Shown: positions 49,681 to 60,606 of the stretch, piece after piece
How the letters are laid out: each line of letters starts with the position of its first letter
Position numbering within the stretch: position 1 is the stretch's first letter
NCBI RefSeq assembly: GCF_030704535.1
Contig: NC_081822.1
Span: 6,883,501-6,947,500 of the forward strand
Direction: 5' to 3'
Source of the DNA: Vitis vinifera
Lineage: Eukaryota; Streptophyta; Magnoliopsida; Vitales; Vitaceae
Length of the DNA: 64,000 bases
Made by a program: the position numbers and the translations under genes
Notes under the pieces: model-generated
Told to the model about the DNA's origin: nothing
Seen by the model: only the letters and a program-made list of their open reading frames with translations
Database searches by the model: none

Positions 49681-52359
49681 CCAAGGTAAGCATATCATTC
49701 TTCTTCTTGCATGGATTCCTACAAAACAAATTAAGTAACCTTTAGTACCCATATCTTTTTGGGTTCTAGAGGGTTAGTCCAAAATAATTTAGAGTTTTGA
49801 AGAACATGAAGAGATTTTCTTAAGAGACAATTATCATTAAGGCAACCTCCTCTTCCATAAAGATTACAAATATTTGAAGGTGAAAAACTATAAGCTTCCT
49901 TTACAAAATAATTCTTAAAATATTTTTTATTTTTAAAAGGCTTGTAGCCTAGCCCTTTTTATCAAAAATACACTTTTTGACTTGCCAAAATCATATCAAA
50001 AGTTTTTTGACCGTTTGAGAACTTTTGTAGAAAGGATATTAACCATTCATTTTTATTTTTCAACTCCCAATTTTCCTTTTCAAAAGTTTTTTATCTTCTC
50101 AATATTTTCAAATTTTTTCTTAAGATCATTGAGCTCATTTTGAAGACAAGAAATCTTTTTCTTGAGAGAGATATTTTTGTACCCAAGTTTTTCAAGATCA
50201 AAATATAATTCTTGAAGAACATCTTGAAACTCATTATAGTTAGAGTTGGAATTTACCTCATCTTCATGTTCCTCCAAAGCCATGAAGCACATGTTGGCAT
50301 CTTCATTTGTGCATTCTTCTTCCATGGAGTCTTATCACTTTCACTTTCACTCCATGTTGCCACCATGACTTTCTTATTCTTTTTGGCACTTGAAGATTTT
50401 TCTCTTGAATGAGATTTTCTTATTTCTTTTATCTTCTCAAGCTTGATCTACTTCATGCATTTCTTGGTGATGAAATCAAGGTCTTCAGTTTCACTCTCTT
50501 CATCTTCATCATTATTTGATGAGGCCTTAAATGCTATATTTTTCTCATTTTATTCAACTTTTTGATAATTATTCAAATTTATCTCATAATCCATGAGTGA
50601 CCCAATGAGTTCTTCAAGTGAGAGTTTGGTGAGATCCTATACTTTTTGAATAGTTGTCACTTTGTTTCTTTTTTCTTTGGTAGAGACATTAAGATCTTCA
50701 TTCTTTCTCTACTTCGATGTAGGTCTTTCTCAAGGCTTTAAGTTCATTCACAATCACCACAAACCTAGAAAACATTTCTACAATATATCCAAAATCCTTC
50801 ATATAAAATAATTCATAATCATGCACAAGGATGTTGATTCTAAACTTTTTAACTTGGTTGGTTCCCTCATGAGTGATTTCTAATAGTCTCCAACTTTCTT
50901 TATCCGACTTACATTGCCAAACATGATTAAATTCATTTCTATCAATAGCACAATGTAAAATATAAACAATTTTAGCATTTAATTGAACTTTTTTTCTATC
51001 AAGTTCATCCCATTCTTGCTTAGGTTTTGGAACCATCACTCCATTTTCTAATTTTGAAGGAATGTGGGGACCATTTTCAATGACATCCCATAGATCAAGA
51101 TTAATAGATTTTAAAAACCAAGACATTTTTTCTTTCCAATAGGAATAATCAATTCCTATAAAGAATGGAGGTCTATTGGTTGCAAAACATTCAATATGAG
51201 ATGAGCTTGATGGATTAGCCATTACCTCTTAGATGGTTAAGTCTTAAACAAGAGGCCTAACTCCGATACCAATTGTTAGAAAAATTAGACTAATTCAACC
51301 TAAGGTAATCAACCTAAAGGATGGGTGAATAAGGTGATGGTCTTTTTTTGAAAATTTAAATTATGTGAATGTAAAAGACAATTATATACAAATATATGAT
51401 AAAACAATATAAAAATAATTACATATAAAGTAAGAGAGTATGGAAGAAAAAATGCAAATACAAGATTTTTATAGTGATTCAGCGCAACCCAGTCTACGTT
51501 CACTCTCCTCTAGTTTCAATCCAAAGTTTGAGGTTCCACTAATTCAAGGCTCCCAACACAAGCCTTCAAGCAACAATTATATTATGGTTCCAATTCACCC
51601 TCTTCGACTTTTGGCTCCAAGTACTCTTTGCAATTCTCGAAAGATACCCCACACTTGAGAATCTCTAAGTGATATCTCACACTTAGACTTTTTTTCTCAA
51701 AGATTTACAAATGAGGATAAGAAATATTCTCACAAAATCTTAATACAAAACTTTAGGCTCAAATAATACAAGAAAACTATGATCGAATGGTGCACTAAAG
51801 ATATGCAAGTTTTAGAACAATTGTACGCTTAAAAAACACTATCCCAAGGCTTAATATATTCAATAAATGTTTATGAAGGTTTTGCTCTTGAAACAATGAA
51901 GATTGAGGTCTTTTTATAAAGGAAAACAACCAAACTGACCATTGGGGGTTGGACCGGTTGAGTTGGGGTTTGACCAATTGACTAGTCATTAGTATTTAAT
52001 GCTTGGTAGGTGACCGTTGGACCTCGACCACCCCTTGATCAGACCTCGATCGGACTTCAACCGGTTGAACAAGCATTCTGGAATAGAAAGAATGTTTTTT
52101 CATTTTTCGACCGATTAAGCTAAACCGATTGACCGGTTCCTCATTTGATTCAACTGGTTGAGCCATTTTTGACTCAACAATCATCCTTTCCAATTTAAAA
52201 CCTTTTAAACAAGTTTAGAAAACATTTGACACAATGTTTTAATTGAAAACAAAAATCATTATATTTTAAAGAATTTAAAATAAAATTACTTTTGGATGAT
52301 TTTCGTGCATAAATTAATAATGTAATGCATGAAAAACTTAGTGCATTAGCAACCTTACA
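49680..52359 (-). mobile_element. Truncated Copia retrotransposon: 5' LTR, primer-binding site and decayed gag
   Basis: On the minus strand a 1.09-kb LTR (52359-51274) starts TGTAAGGTTGC and ends TTTCTAACA. It is followed by ATTGGTATCGGAGT (51273-51260), a slightly mutated initiator-Met primer-binding site. Next come a gag coding region (51222-50698), then frames broken by stops. Lysine-rich coiled-coil-like gag tail appears at about 50325-50080. Further on near 49880-49690 a stretch like SNICNLYGRGGC and KIWVLKVT marks the gag-protease linker of SIRE/Tork-like Copia elements. Integrase, reverse transcriptase, RNase H and the 3' LTR are missing. Confidence 0.82.
50698..51222 (-). pseudogene. 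Copia gag polyprotein fragment (DUF4219/UBN2 type)
   Basis: 174-codon open stretch starting MANPSSSSHIECFATNRPPF. It contains the gag signatures GIDYSYWKEKMSWFLKSI and LWDVIENG, then DRKKVQLNAKIVYILHCAID, KESWRLLEITHEGTNQVKK and a tail ending in ELKALRKTY. It is truncated relative to full gag by stops just after 50698, with further gag-like sequence in other frames down to 50080. It lies just after the LTR and primer-binding site of the same element. Confidence 0.85.
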
Positions 52360-52613
52360 AAAAAATCCTATAATTATTTCAATGTATAAAGGTATATGTG
52401 TGTGTATGTGTGCACGCTATATTTCAATGTATTGAGTGACCGTATTCCAATGTATGTTGTCGAAGAGTTACACTTTTAAGAAGTTATTTTCATGACTATT
52501 ATGAATGATGTAATTATCGATACCTAATATTTTAATAGTATATTAAGTCTCACATTTTTTTAACAATATCCATGAATTGGTTTTAAATTTTATAATTTTT
52601 CTACAATTGTGTC

Positions 52614-52648
52614 GAAAATAAAAATAAAAATAAAAATAAAAATAAAAA
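52614..52648. repeat. (AAAAAT)n microsatellite
   Basis: About six uninterrupted hexamer units between the Copia LTR and the TRIM array. Confidence 0.95.
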
Positions 52649-52985
52649 TTACATAAGAATGTATGATCATAAATAATTTGTAAGCATTCAAGAGAATTGA
52701 TAGCATCCATACATAAAATAGGTATATAACATGCCTTCCACCTAAAGTAGTATTCAGTTGTAAATAAATGAAAACAAAAACAAAGACACAATGTTGAATA
52801 GAAAGAGGATTCTAAGGAACAAGGAACTGTTGAAACTCCTACTATCATCGAATACATGCCTACATGAAGTCATCATATTTTAGCTAGGATAATGCTTTAG
52901 CTTGTGTAGTTTTGTTGTTTTGATGTAAGAACCCTGGAATACAACTTTCAATAGTAAAGTCAAATATACTGCATGACATAAGTCA

Positions 52986-53952
52986 TGTAACGACCCGCAC
53001 CCAACCATGTAGATATTGTCCGCTTTGGGCCCAAGAAGGACCTCACGGCTTTAAAACGCGTCTACAGGGTTAAGATGAGTCTCTACATATATAGCGCCAG
53101 GAACTTTCTCCCCTATCCGATGTGGGACATCACAAACATCCCCCCATGCAGACACAACGTCCTCGTTGTGTCCCATGAGATTGCGGGGCCAAACAAACGA
53201 ACACCCCTTACGAGGCCAAACAAACCCCCACACCGGGGTCGGGGATCGGCTCTGATACCATTTGTAATGGCTCGTACCCAACCATGTAGATATTGTCCGC
53301 TTTGGGCCCAAATGGGCCCTCACGGCTTTAAAACGCGTCTACTTGGTTAAGAGGAGCCTCTTCATATATAGCGCCAGGAACATTCTCCCCTATCCGATGT
53401 GGGACATCACAAACACCCCCCCATACAGACACAACGTCCTCGTTGTGTCCCATGGGATTACGGGGCGAAACAGACAAAGTCAAACAAACCCCCACACCGG
53501 GGTCGGGGATCGGCTCTGATACCATTTGTAACGACTCGCTCCCAACCATGTAGATATTGTCCGCTTTGGGCCCAAGGGGACCCTCACGGCTTTAAAACGC
53601 GTCTACTTGGTTAAGAGGAGTCTCTACATATATAGCGCCAGGAACTTGCTCCCCTATCCGATGTGGGACATCACAAATACCCCCCCATGCAGACACAACG
53701 TCCTCGTTGTGTCCCATGGGATTACAGGGCCAAACAGACAAACACCCCTTACGGAGCCAAACAAACCCCCACACCGGGGTCGGGGATCGGCTCTGATACC
53801 ATTTGTAACGACTCGCTCCCAACCATGTAGATATTGTCCGCTTTGGGCCCAAGGGGACCCTCACGGCTTTAAAACGCGTCTACTTGGTTAAGAGGAGTCT
53901 CTACATATATAGCGCCAGGAACTTGCTCCCCTATCCGATGTGGGACATCACA
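52986..53952 (-). repeat. TRIM left block: four LTRs and three internal segments, minus orientation
   Basis: LTRs at 52986-53134, 53263-53411, 53527-53675 and 53804-53952, each exactly 149 bp. Internal segments at 53135-53262 (128 bp), 53412-53526 (115 bp, shortened) and 53676-53803 (128 bp). The third and fourth LTRs are almost identical, as are parts of the segments between them. This indicates amplification by unequal recombination or by tandem cDNA forms. Confidence 0.9.
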
Positions 53953-54317
53953 AAGCCGTGAAGGCCCCTTTGGGCCCAAAGCGGACAATATCTACATGGT
54001 TGGGTGAGGGTCGTTACAAATGGTATCAGAGCCGATCCCCGACCCCGGTGTGGGGGTTTGTTTGGCTCCGTAAGGGGTGTTTGTCTGTTTGGCCCTGTAA
54101 TCCCATGGGACACAACGAGGACGTTGTGTCTGCATGGGGGGGTATTTGTGATGTCCCACATCGGATAGGGGAGCAAGTTCCTGGCGCTATATATGTAGAG
54201 ACTCCTCTTAACCAAGTAGACGCGTTATAAAGCCGTGAGGGCCCCATTGGGCCCAAAGCGGACAATATCTACATGGAAAGCGGACAATATCTACATGGTT
54301 GGGAGCGGGTCGTTACA
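53953..54317 (+). repeat. TRIM right block: truncated LTR, internal segment and full LTR, inverted
   Basis: A 66-bp 3' part of an LTR (53953-54018) is followed by a 128-bp internal segment (54019-54146) and a 171-bp LTR (54147-54317). The last LTR equals 149 bp plus a 22-bp tandem duplication of AAAGCGGACAATATCTACAT plus GG, near 54256-54299. The block is in reverse orientation to its left neighbour and meets it head to head at 53952/53953. Confidence 0.9.
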
Positions 54318-54322
54318 AGTCA

Positions 54323-57300
54323 TGTGTTAATTGCTCATTAGCGGGGTATGGTACTCACAGTTTTGTATTATTCTAATAAAAAATTTTGCACAATTATATC
54401 TCATGATTCATAGTTTTATAAGGAATCAAATTCTTACAAGTACCATAAATTTATTTTCATAAATTTATTATAATTATAATTATTTTAAATAGCTCCAAAT
54501 TTATTTGCAAGGAAATGTATCTACAAATATTTTTCACACAAATTATAACATAAAAAAATGATAATAAAACCAAAACCAAATAAAAATCTGAAACATGCTC
54601 TAAAGTAAGATGATACTCACTTATTATAAATTTTGTTTTATAATAATTTAATGTTTATTTGTATACACTTTTTATTTTTATTTTTAAAACTAGAAAATAG
54701 AAATAATGTTTATATTTAATATTAAAAAACTCTTAAAGAATTACCTTGAAAAAATAATAAACTTGAAAAATTAAGATATAACAAAATTTATTATCTCAAA
54801 TTCTAAAATTTCTAAAACTTATTTTAAAAAAAGGTAAATATATATTTTTTATACAAAATATTCTATTTTTATATAAAATTTTCTAATTTTGAAAACAAGA
54901 AGTACATCCGAAGATTGATGGATCATCGCTACCATCTTAAGAACCATTTTAAGTTTGGGTCATTGCTACCCAAACGGTGGGTTAGATCAAAGAATCGAGG
55001 AATTTGGGTTTCCTAAGAACTAGATATGTTGATGGTGGAAGTAACTAATCGATCCTAAATATCAACCTCCTTAATAATATTGATGCCAAGGATCTTCGCT
55101 ATACACTTGACTTTGATATAAAGTGATATAATCACCTAAAGTGGTTTCACTTGTATGATTTGATGGTTAAACATAAAAGACAAGAAGTTAATCTTACCTT
55201 AAAAAAACCGAACCAAATTAAACCAAGTCTTTTGAGGTCAATTTGGTTCGGTTTTTGTGGATCAATTTTGACCAAACTTAATGGTTTTTTTTAGTCCTCA
55301 ACCGAGTTGTAGATTTGTGTTTATTTTGATATTAAAAATATGTTAAATGCATTTATAATTAATTTGGTCATAATATAAAAACAATGAATTACTTTAATAG
55401 AATCTAATATAATATATATATATCAAATATCAAATAATTATATATAAGTTTATTGATTTAGTTTTATTTTTATTGGTTAAGAGATAAGAAAATTGAAATT
55501 TGAAAATTGAAAATCGAACCAACAAGATCGGTTTTCAAAATTCTCAAACTAAACTGACCTTTTTTATTATTCAAAATTGAACCAATATAATCAGTTTTAG
55601 TTGGCTTGAAATGTTTTTTCAATTTTTTAATTTTGCTTATACCCCTAGTTGTGAGGATATTCTTTTTTTATTTTCTTTTTTCTTAACCAAATATGGGTTA
55701 TGAGGATAAATCTTCCACAATGTTTTCTAATTTAATATGATCTAGATAAGGTAGCATAAAAATGAAGAATCCAAAGGAAAAGAATTGATAAAAATAAATC
55801 ATCTATATTAATTCACCTTAGATACAGTATAAAAGATTCTTACTGAAATACTAGTGATTCCTGGAAATACCTTAATCACTAATTAATTTAGTTTAATCTT
55901 ATTGTTAGCGATTTTAATGGTCAAATCCATAAAATGAATATGGATTGTTGATTGAATAAACTAAAAACTAAATTAATTGATATATTTTATTGGTTTAAGA
56001 GATCTATTAGGGTTTTCTAAATTGTGTTTTGATGATTACAAAATAAAGGTTAAACTTACTAATGGTTCAAACAAATAAAGTTTCAAGTTTTATTGACAAT
56101 TTTAGAAGGCTCAAAGTACACCTTGGAAATATTCAAATGACACAAAGAGATGGATTCTTAAAGACTCAAAAGGTCTAGGCACAATTGTAAGATGAATTCA
56201 ATAGGTGCACTCGGGATTAAATTGTTTTTCATTCACTTCAAATGCATTCATTCATACTTTATTTTCTTAAAAAGTGACATTAAACTCTTAAAAATGAATG
56301 AATGTGTATTCTACCTCAAAACCTTAGGCTAAATCCTTTCCAAAATGTCCTAGAAAGGTTTTTAAATGAATTGTTAAACTTGTTGGAAGGTTAGAACTAA
56401 AAAAAGAAGCATTTTGAGCTATTTTAAGCTCAACCAATCAAGGAGACCTCAAATCAATCAAATTGATTAGAAAACTAATTAGACTTTCTCGGTCAATGAC
56501 CAATCAAACCTTGATTAGTGGAACCTTTACTGAGAAAGGAGATTGAGGATTGTGAACATAAGTAAGTTTGTCAAACCACTATAAAAGCATTTGCATCTCT
56601 CTTCTCTTTATTAGTTACTCATTTGCTTCAATTGTTGTTTGTTTATAATTTAAATTGAATAATTTTAAAAAGTTTTTAAATCATCCAACTCACCCTCCTC
56701 TTAGATGTTTTAATCACAACTGTTTTTTAAACTTAAAAACCAAGTTTTGAATACCAATTGATCTTAAACTCAAAATTGATCTAAGATAAACTTTGGTTCT
56801 AAAACCTTAAATTATATAATATTCTCTCTACGTGACTTCATCATTAGATTATAAAACTCTTCTAATGCTTTTGTTTTATTTATAATTTTTAAAAAATCTT
56901 TACTAATTCTCTTTTTTGTTATTCATTTCAAAATAAGGTTTTATTTCTTTTAATAAATAATTAATCTTTTAAACCTAAATTAAGGTTTTATTTAACTTAA
57001 CAAACAATTAATCCTTTTAATCTAAAACAACAAAACACGCTAGCTTTGTTTGGGAAGTGTTTTCGAAAACATTTCCAAAAAAAAAACAGTTTTTAAAATT
57101 GTTTTCTAATGTTTTTGTCTTATTTTTTATGTAAAATAATTATCATAAAATAAATTAAAACAACTAAAAACAACTGAATGGTATTCTTTGAAAACAATGT
57201 GGTTTCCTATTTTCTTGTTGTTAAATTTGTTTGTTTTTTTTTTTTTTTTACTCTAAAGAACAAAAAACTGCTTTAAAGAATAATTACCAAACAACATCAT

Positions 57301-58335
57301 AATATTAAATTTAAAGGAAGAAAACTTAGATATTATCTCTTGGTCAGGACTATCACCTATTTAAACTTTAGTATTTTAATTGTAAGATAGATTGGTGGTT
57401 ACTTGACCATAATCGAGAGTCATGGAAACATACCAAAATAAGCAACAAGTAGTAAAGATTTCCAAAATATGTCATAAATGAATAAGAACAGAGTAGCTCA
57501 AAAGCTCTTTAAACAATAGAAACAGTGAAAATACAGAACAAAGGGAAGCAACCCATGAAAGAGCAAGTTGAATACTTGAAGTGTGAGCAATCTAGAGTGA
57601 ACTTCCCACGCAAAAAAAAAAAAATAAGAAATGATCTCAGAGGCCCAGCGTGAAGACATTAGATTTGTTCTGTAGACCAAGAAAATGACTGGACGACAAA
57701 AACTCCTGTGAGCACCAAAAGGGTAAAAAATTGAGGGAAGAACCACTAGACATTAAGTTGGCTTCATCATTGTCAGCATAGCGAAGGAGTGGCCATCTGG
57801 CCATCCTTACCGTCACGCCATGTGGCAAACCCATAGTGAAGGCACAAAATTTGAATAACGTTTACAAATTTCCCAATAAAGAGGGAGAAAAAGTGGGCAG
57901 TGTAGGGGCACCTCATTCCCGATGCTCTTTAACTAAATGAGCCTCATTCCCATATAGATAAGAGGATGGCCTTGCCCATTTTCAGAGTACCAAAATACAA
58001 TGCAAGATGTGCCATATGGCATCCATCGTGAATGACATACATTAAGGAAAGGGAATAAAAAGATACTACTGAGAAATTAACGATTACATCAACATGTGTG
58101 GAAGACACAGTAAAACTACCATTTAATATAGGGATGGGGCCACCATTGAGGATGGACCAGACATTGTCCGGACAATAGCGTGGACAATACAAATTATAGC
58201 TAGTGGTAAAAAAAAAAAGAAAAAAAAAAAGGAAAATAAGGCGGAAGCTTGTTTATTAGTTTGTGAAACCAGTGTGCTCTGTGTAGCGTGACTGTGAGAG
58301 GAAGTGAGAAGGTTAATTAGATGTTGGCGCAGTCG
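54323..58335. other. AT-rich spacer with a possible MITE remnant
   Basis: No gene seen in 4 kb. Small ORFs near 57500-58190 lack any domain signature. The ACC synthase 3' flank is at the right end. Confidence 0.5.
55190..55650. mobile_element. Putative decayed hAT-like MITE rich in AACCGAACC words
   Basis: The left side has AAAAAACCGAACCAAATTAA and, facing it, TTTGGTTCGGTTTTTGTGG. The right edge reads TTTTGCTTATACCCCTAGTT, whose reverse complement resembles the TAGGGGTGTAAGC terminus of a common plant hAT MITE. Matching left terminus and target duplication are not visible. Confidence 0.35.
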
Positions 58336-60424
58336 TCAACGATCCGGTTCACGATCATAGGAACAGAGATTGAGAACCCACTTGGAGAATGACCTTCTTC
58401 TTGAGTTACAGCCTGAATCTTGATGGGTCACACGACCTCGCCTGCACTGCTGGATTCTCTCTGCCAAGGCCTTGATCCGCTGCATCGATAGGTTTAAGGT
58501 GTCTTCAGACATGTTTGCGAAGCATATTCTAAACCACCCTGGTTCGCTGCAATGGCAAGACGCTCCTGGAGAGATGTTCAACCCAGCTTCACGTAGAATC
58601 CTCTTCCAAAGCTCCATTTCCGCGTCAAATGTGTTAGAGCTCAGAAGGTGCCTCATGTCCACCCAGCAGAACAGCCCGGCATTGCTCTTCAAACACCCAA
58701 TTCCCGCGTTTCGCAGGGCCGCAACAATCATTTCCCGCCTCGTTTTAAGTCTCTTGCGATTCTCTTTCAGGTAATTCCTGGTGAACTTTTTGTCCGACAG
58801 AATTTTCGAGAGTAAATACTGAGTTTGGGAAGAAATGAGGCCGAAGCTTGACATTTTGGTCGCTGCTGATACTACTGTTTCATTGTTGGAATAAATCATT
58901 CCGACCCTAAATCCAGGAAGGCCTAGATCCTTCGAGAGACTGTAAACAATGTGAACGCGGCTCCAGAGGTCGGTGTCTTGAAGCTTTCTGTCCATAAGAG
59001 CTTCCATGATGCTTATGAAACTGGGATGGTCGAACACCGTTCCTGAATAAATTTCATCACTTATTATATGGATTTTTTTGGCAACAGCGAAATCGATGAG
59101 GTCGTTGAGCTCGTCACGGCCCATTGTGGTGCCCAACGGGTTTGAAGGATTGGTGATCAGTACTCCTTTAACATTTAAGCTGAGTTTGTGGGCTTGTTGA
59201 TAAGCTTCTTCCAGTGCACATTTGGTAACTTTGAAGCCATTCGAACTCGAGCAATGTATTGGAACGAGTTCAACTCCTGTTCTCCATTTAAGATCCCTAT
59301 CAAACCTGTCAAAAAAACATAATTATGTTCTAGTTTCTAGAAGGGTAAGGTATCATATATAGTGGAGAATATGCACCAAATTTGTACTACCTACCCAGGG
59401 TAGTATGGAGTGGGAAGGAGGAAAGCATCGCCAGATTCGGCAATGCAAAACATTAACGTCTCATTGGCTGAGGTAGCCCCAGCCATCAGAACAAGTTTTC
59501 TGGGATCAAAATTTACTTTGTTTCCTCTTATTTCTGCCATGAACTCCACCAGCTCCTGCAGTAAGTACTAATATTAGTCAAGCCAAGTTTGGACAACACC
59601 CAATGAAGAATTCGACATAACTGATCTTCAGTTAATACAAGGGCCCAGTGAACATTATTACAACTATCATGAGATCTAAGTGTGACCAGTTTAGGAAATT
59701 ACATTCTTGAAATCGGGTAAACCATGATAATCTTGGAAGAGAGCCAGTTCTCGAAACACGGATTCCCCGTTTTTTGTCAACCTAGCTGCATCCTGGTTAC
59801 TTGCTAGCCATGACTCAAGAAGGTCGAAGGAGAGCTGCAGCAAATATCATGAATTACTTTACAGCACATATGAAAAATACAGCATACTGCTTTTAAAGAA
59901 GAACGAAAGTTTCTTTTTGAATTTTTGAGATTTTGAGGAACAAATAAGTAATGATGGAATCATGGGCGCCCATCTCGGGCTGTATGTGATCCATCCAGTA
60001 TTCAGTGGCACTATACTGATGTATGGTTTCCCCAAGTCCAGTGTAAATTCACTTTGGCAAGTGAAATATCAAATGGGACGAATATTGTACCTGAAAAACA
60101 CAGAGTTGCTAGCTTGCTAGCTCGCTAGCTCGAGATTGTAATTTCCTTTTGGCATATATCAGAAACAATAAAGGAAATGGAAGCAAATATCCTACAACTA
60201 AAGCTGTTTAAAAGGTTCAAAGTTTGCACAAAAACTTATTACTTATAGCTTTTCTGGAGAATACAGGTGTAAATATTGCTCACTTGGTTCTCGGCTAGAC
60301 CCATCTGAATGATCCCAGTTGGATTTTGAACGTCATCATACGCATTCTTCTCGTACTCTTTCCACCCTAGGAAGTAGGAAGAGTCTTCCCCATGTGCATC
60401 GAGCCTCGCTTTCCTGGACAACAT
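58336..60424 (-). CDS. ACS: 1-aminocyclopropane-1-carboxylate synthase (ACC synthase), type-2-like
   Basis: PLP enzyme that converts S-adenosylmethionine to ACC, the committed cytosolic step of ethylene synthesis. Four exons on the minus strand, 60424-60284, 59834-59703, 59555-59395 and 59305-58336, give 467 aa with consistent phases. Conserved blocks appear in order: [110 protein letters not shown] (its Lys is the Schiff-base residue) and the C-terminal [11 protein letters not shown]. The tail [20 protein letters not shown] resembles the CDPK site plus the TOE motif (W-V...DR.PD.R) of type-2 enzymes targeted by ETO1/EOL ubiquitin ligases. MAPK sites of type 1 are absent. The start is the first ATG of the exon-1 frame. 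Confidence 0.97.
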
Positions 60425-60510
60425 GATTTTGGTGCAATCCACCTAAAGATTTTTAGAGAGAACACTACACTGCAAGCTAGCTTAGCTTGCTAGAAACTTG
60501 AATAGAAGGC

Positions 60511-60557
60511 AGAGAGAGGGAGGGGGGAGGGAGGGAGGGAGGGAGAGAGAGAGAGAG
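60511..60557 (-). repeat. GA-rich microsatellite in the ACC synthase 5' leader
   Basis: On the plus strand (GA)n, (GGGA)n and (GA)n blocks lie in succession, so the transcript side is CT/TCCC-rich. It sits about 90 bp upstream of the ATG and downstream of the candidate TATA box, hence probably in the untranslated leader. Confidence 0.85.
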
Positions 60558-60598
60558 TTTGTATGGGAGGCTCTTACAATAAACGTTGTAATATAACA

Positions 60599-60606
60599 TT
60601 TATATA
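60599..60606 (-). promoter_or_regulatory. Candidate TATA box of the ACC synthase gene
   Basis: TATATAAA on the minus strand, about 175 bp upstream of the start codon and just before the pyrimidine-rich leader. A good match in sequence and place; unproven. Confidence 0.6.

Larger units (their letters stand above)
52986..54317. mobile_element. Complex TRIM array (terminal-repeat retrotransposon in miniature) within one target duplication
   Basis: 1332 bp made of 149-bp LTRs separated by internal segments of 115-128 bp. It is flanked by the identical pentamer AGTCA at 52981-52985 and 54318-54322. Each LTR (read on its own strand) starts TGTGATGTCCCACATCGG and ends GTTACA. Each internal segment begins AATGGTATCAGAGCC, an initiator-Met tRNA primer-binding site, and ends with a G-rich polypurine tract (GCATGGGGGGGTATT). 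There is no coding capacity, which together with the size defines a TRIM. The left block is on the minus strand and the right block on the plus strand. ORFs over both strands are by-products of the repeat. Confidence 0.9.

Noticed and set aside
53051..54265. Overlapping ORFs of 70-96 aa on both strands, repeated several times
   Set aside because: They follow the TRIM repeat unit, mirror each other on the two strands and have no domain; they are non-coding LTR and internal sequence.
52986..54317. Regularly spaced repeats resembling an array such as CRISPR or a satellite
   Set aside because: Units are 149-bp LTRs with primer-binding site and polypurine tract in a plant genome, with repeated rather than unique spacers and a target duplication.
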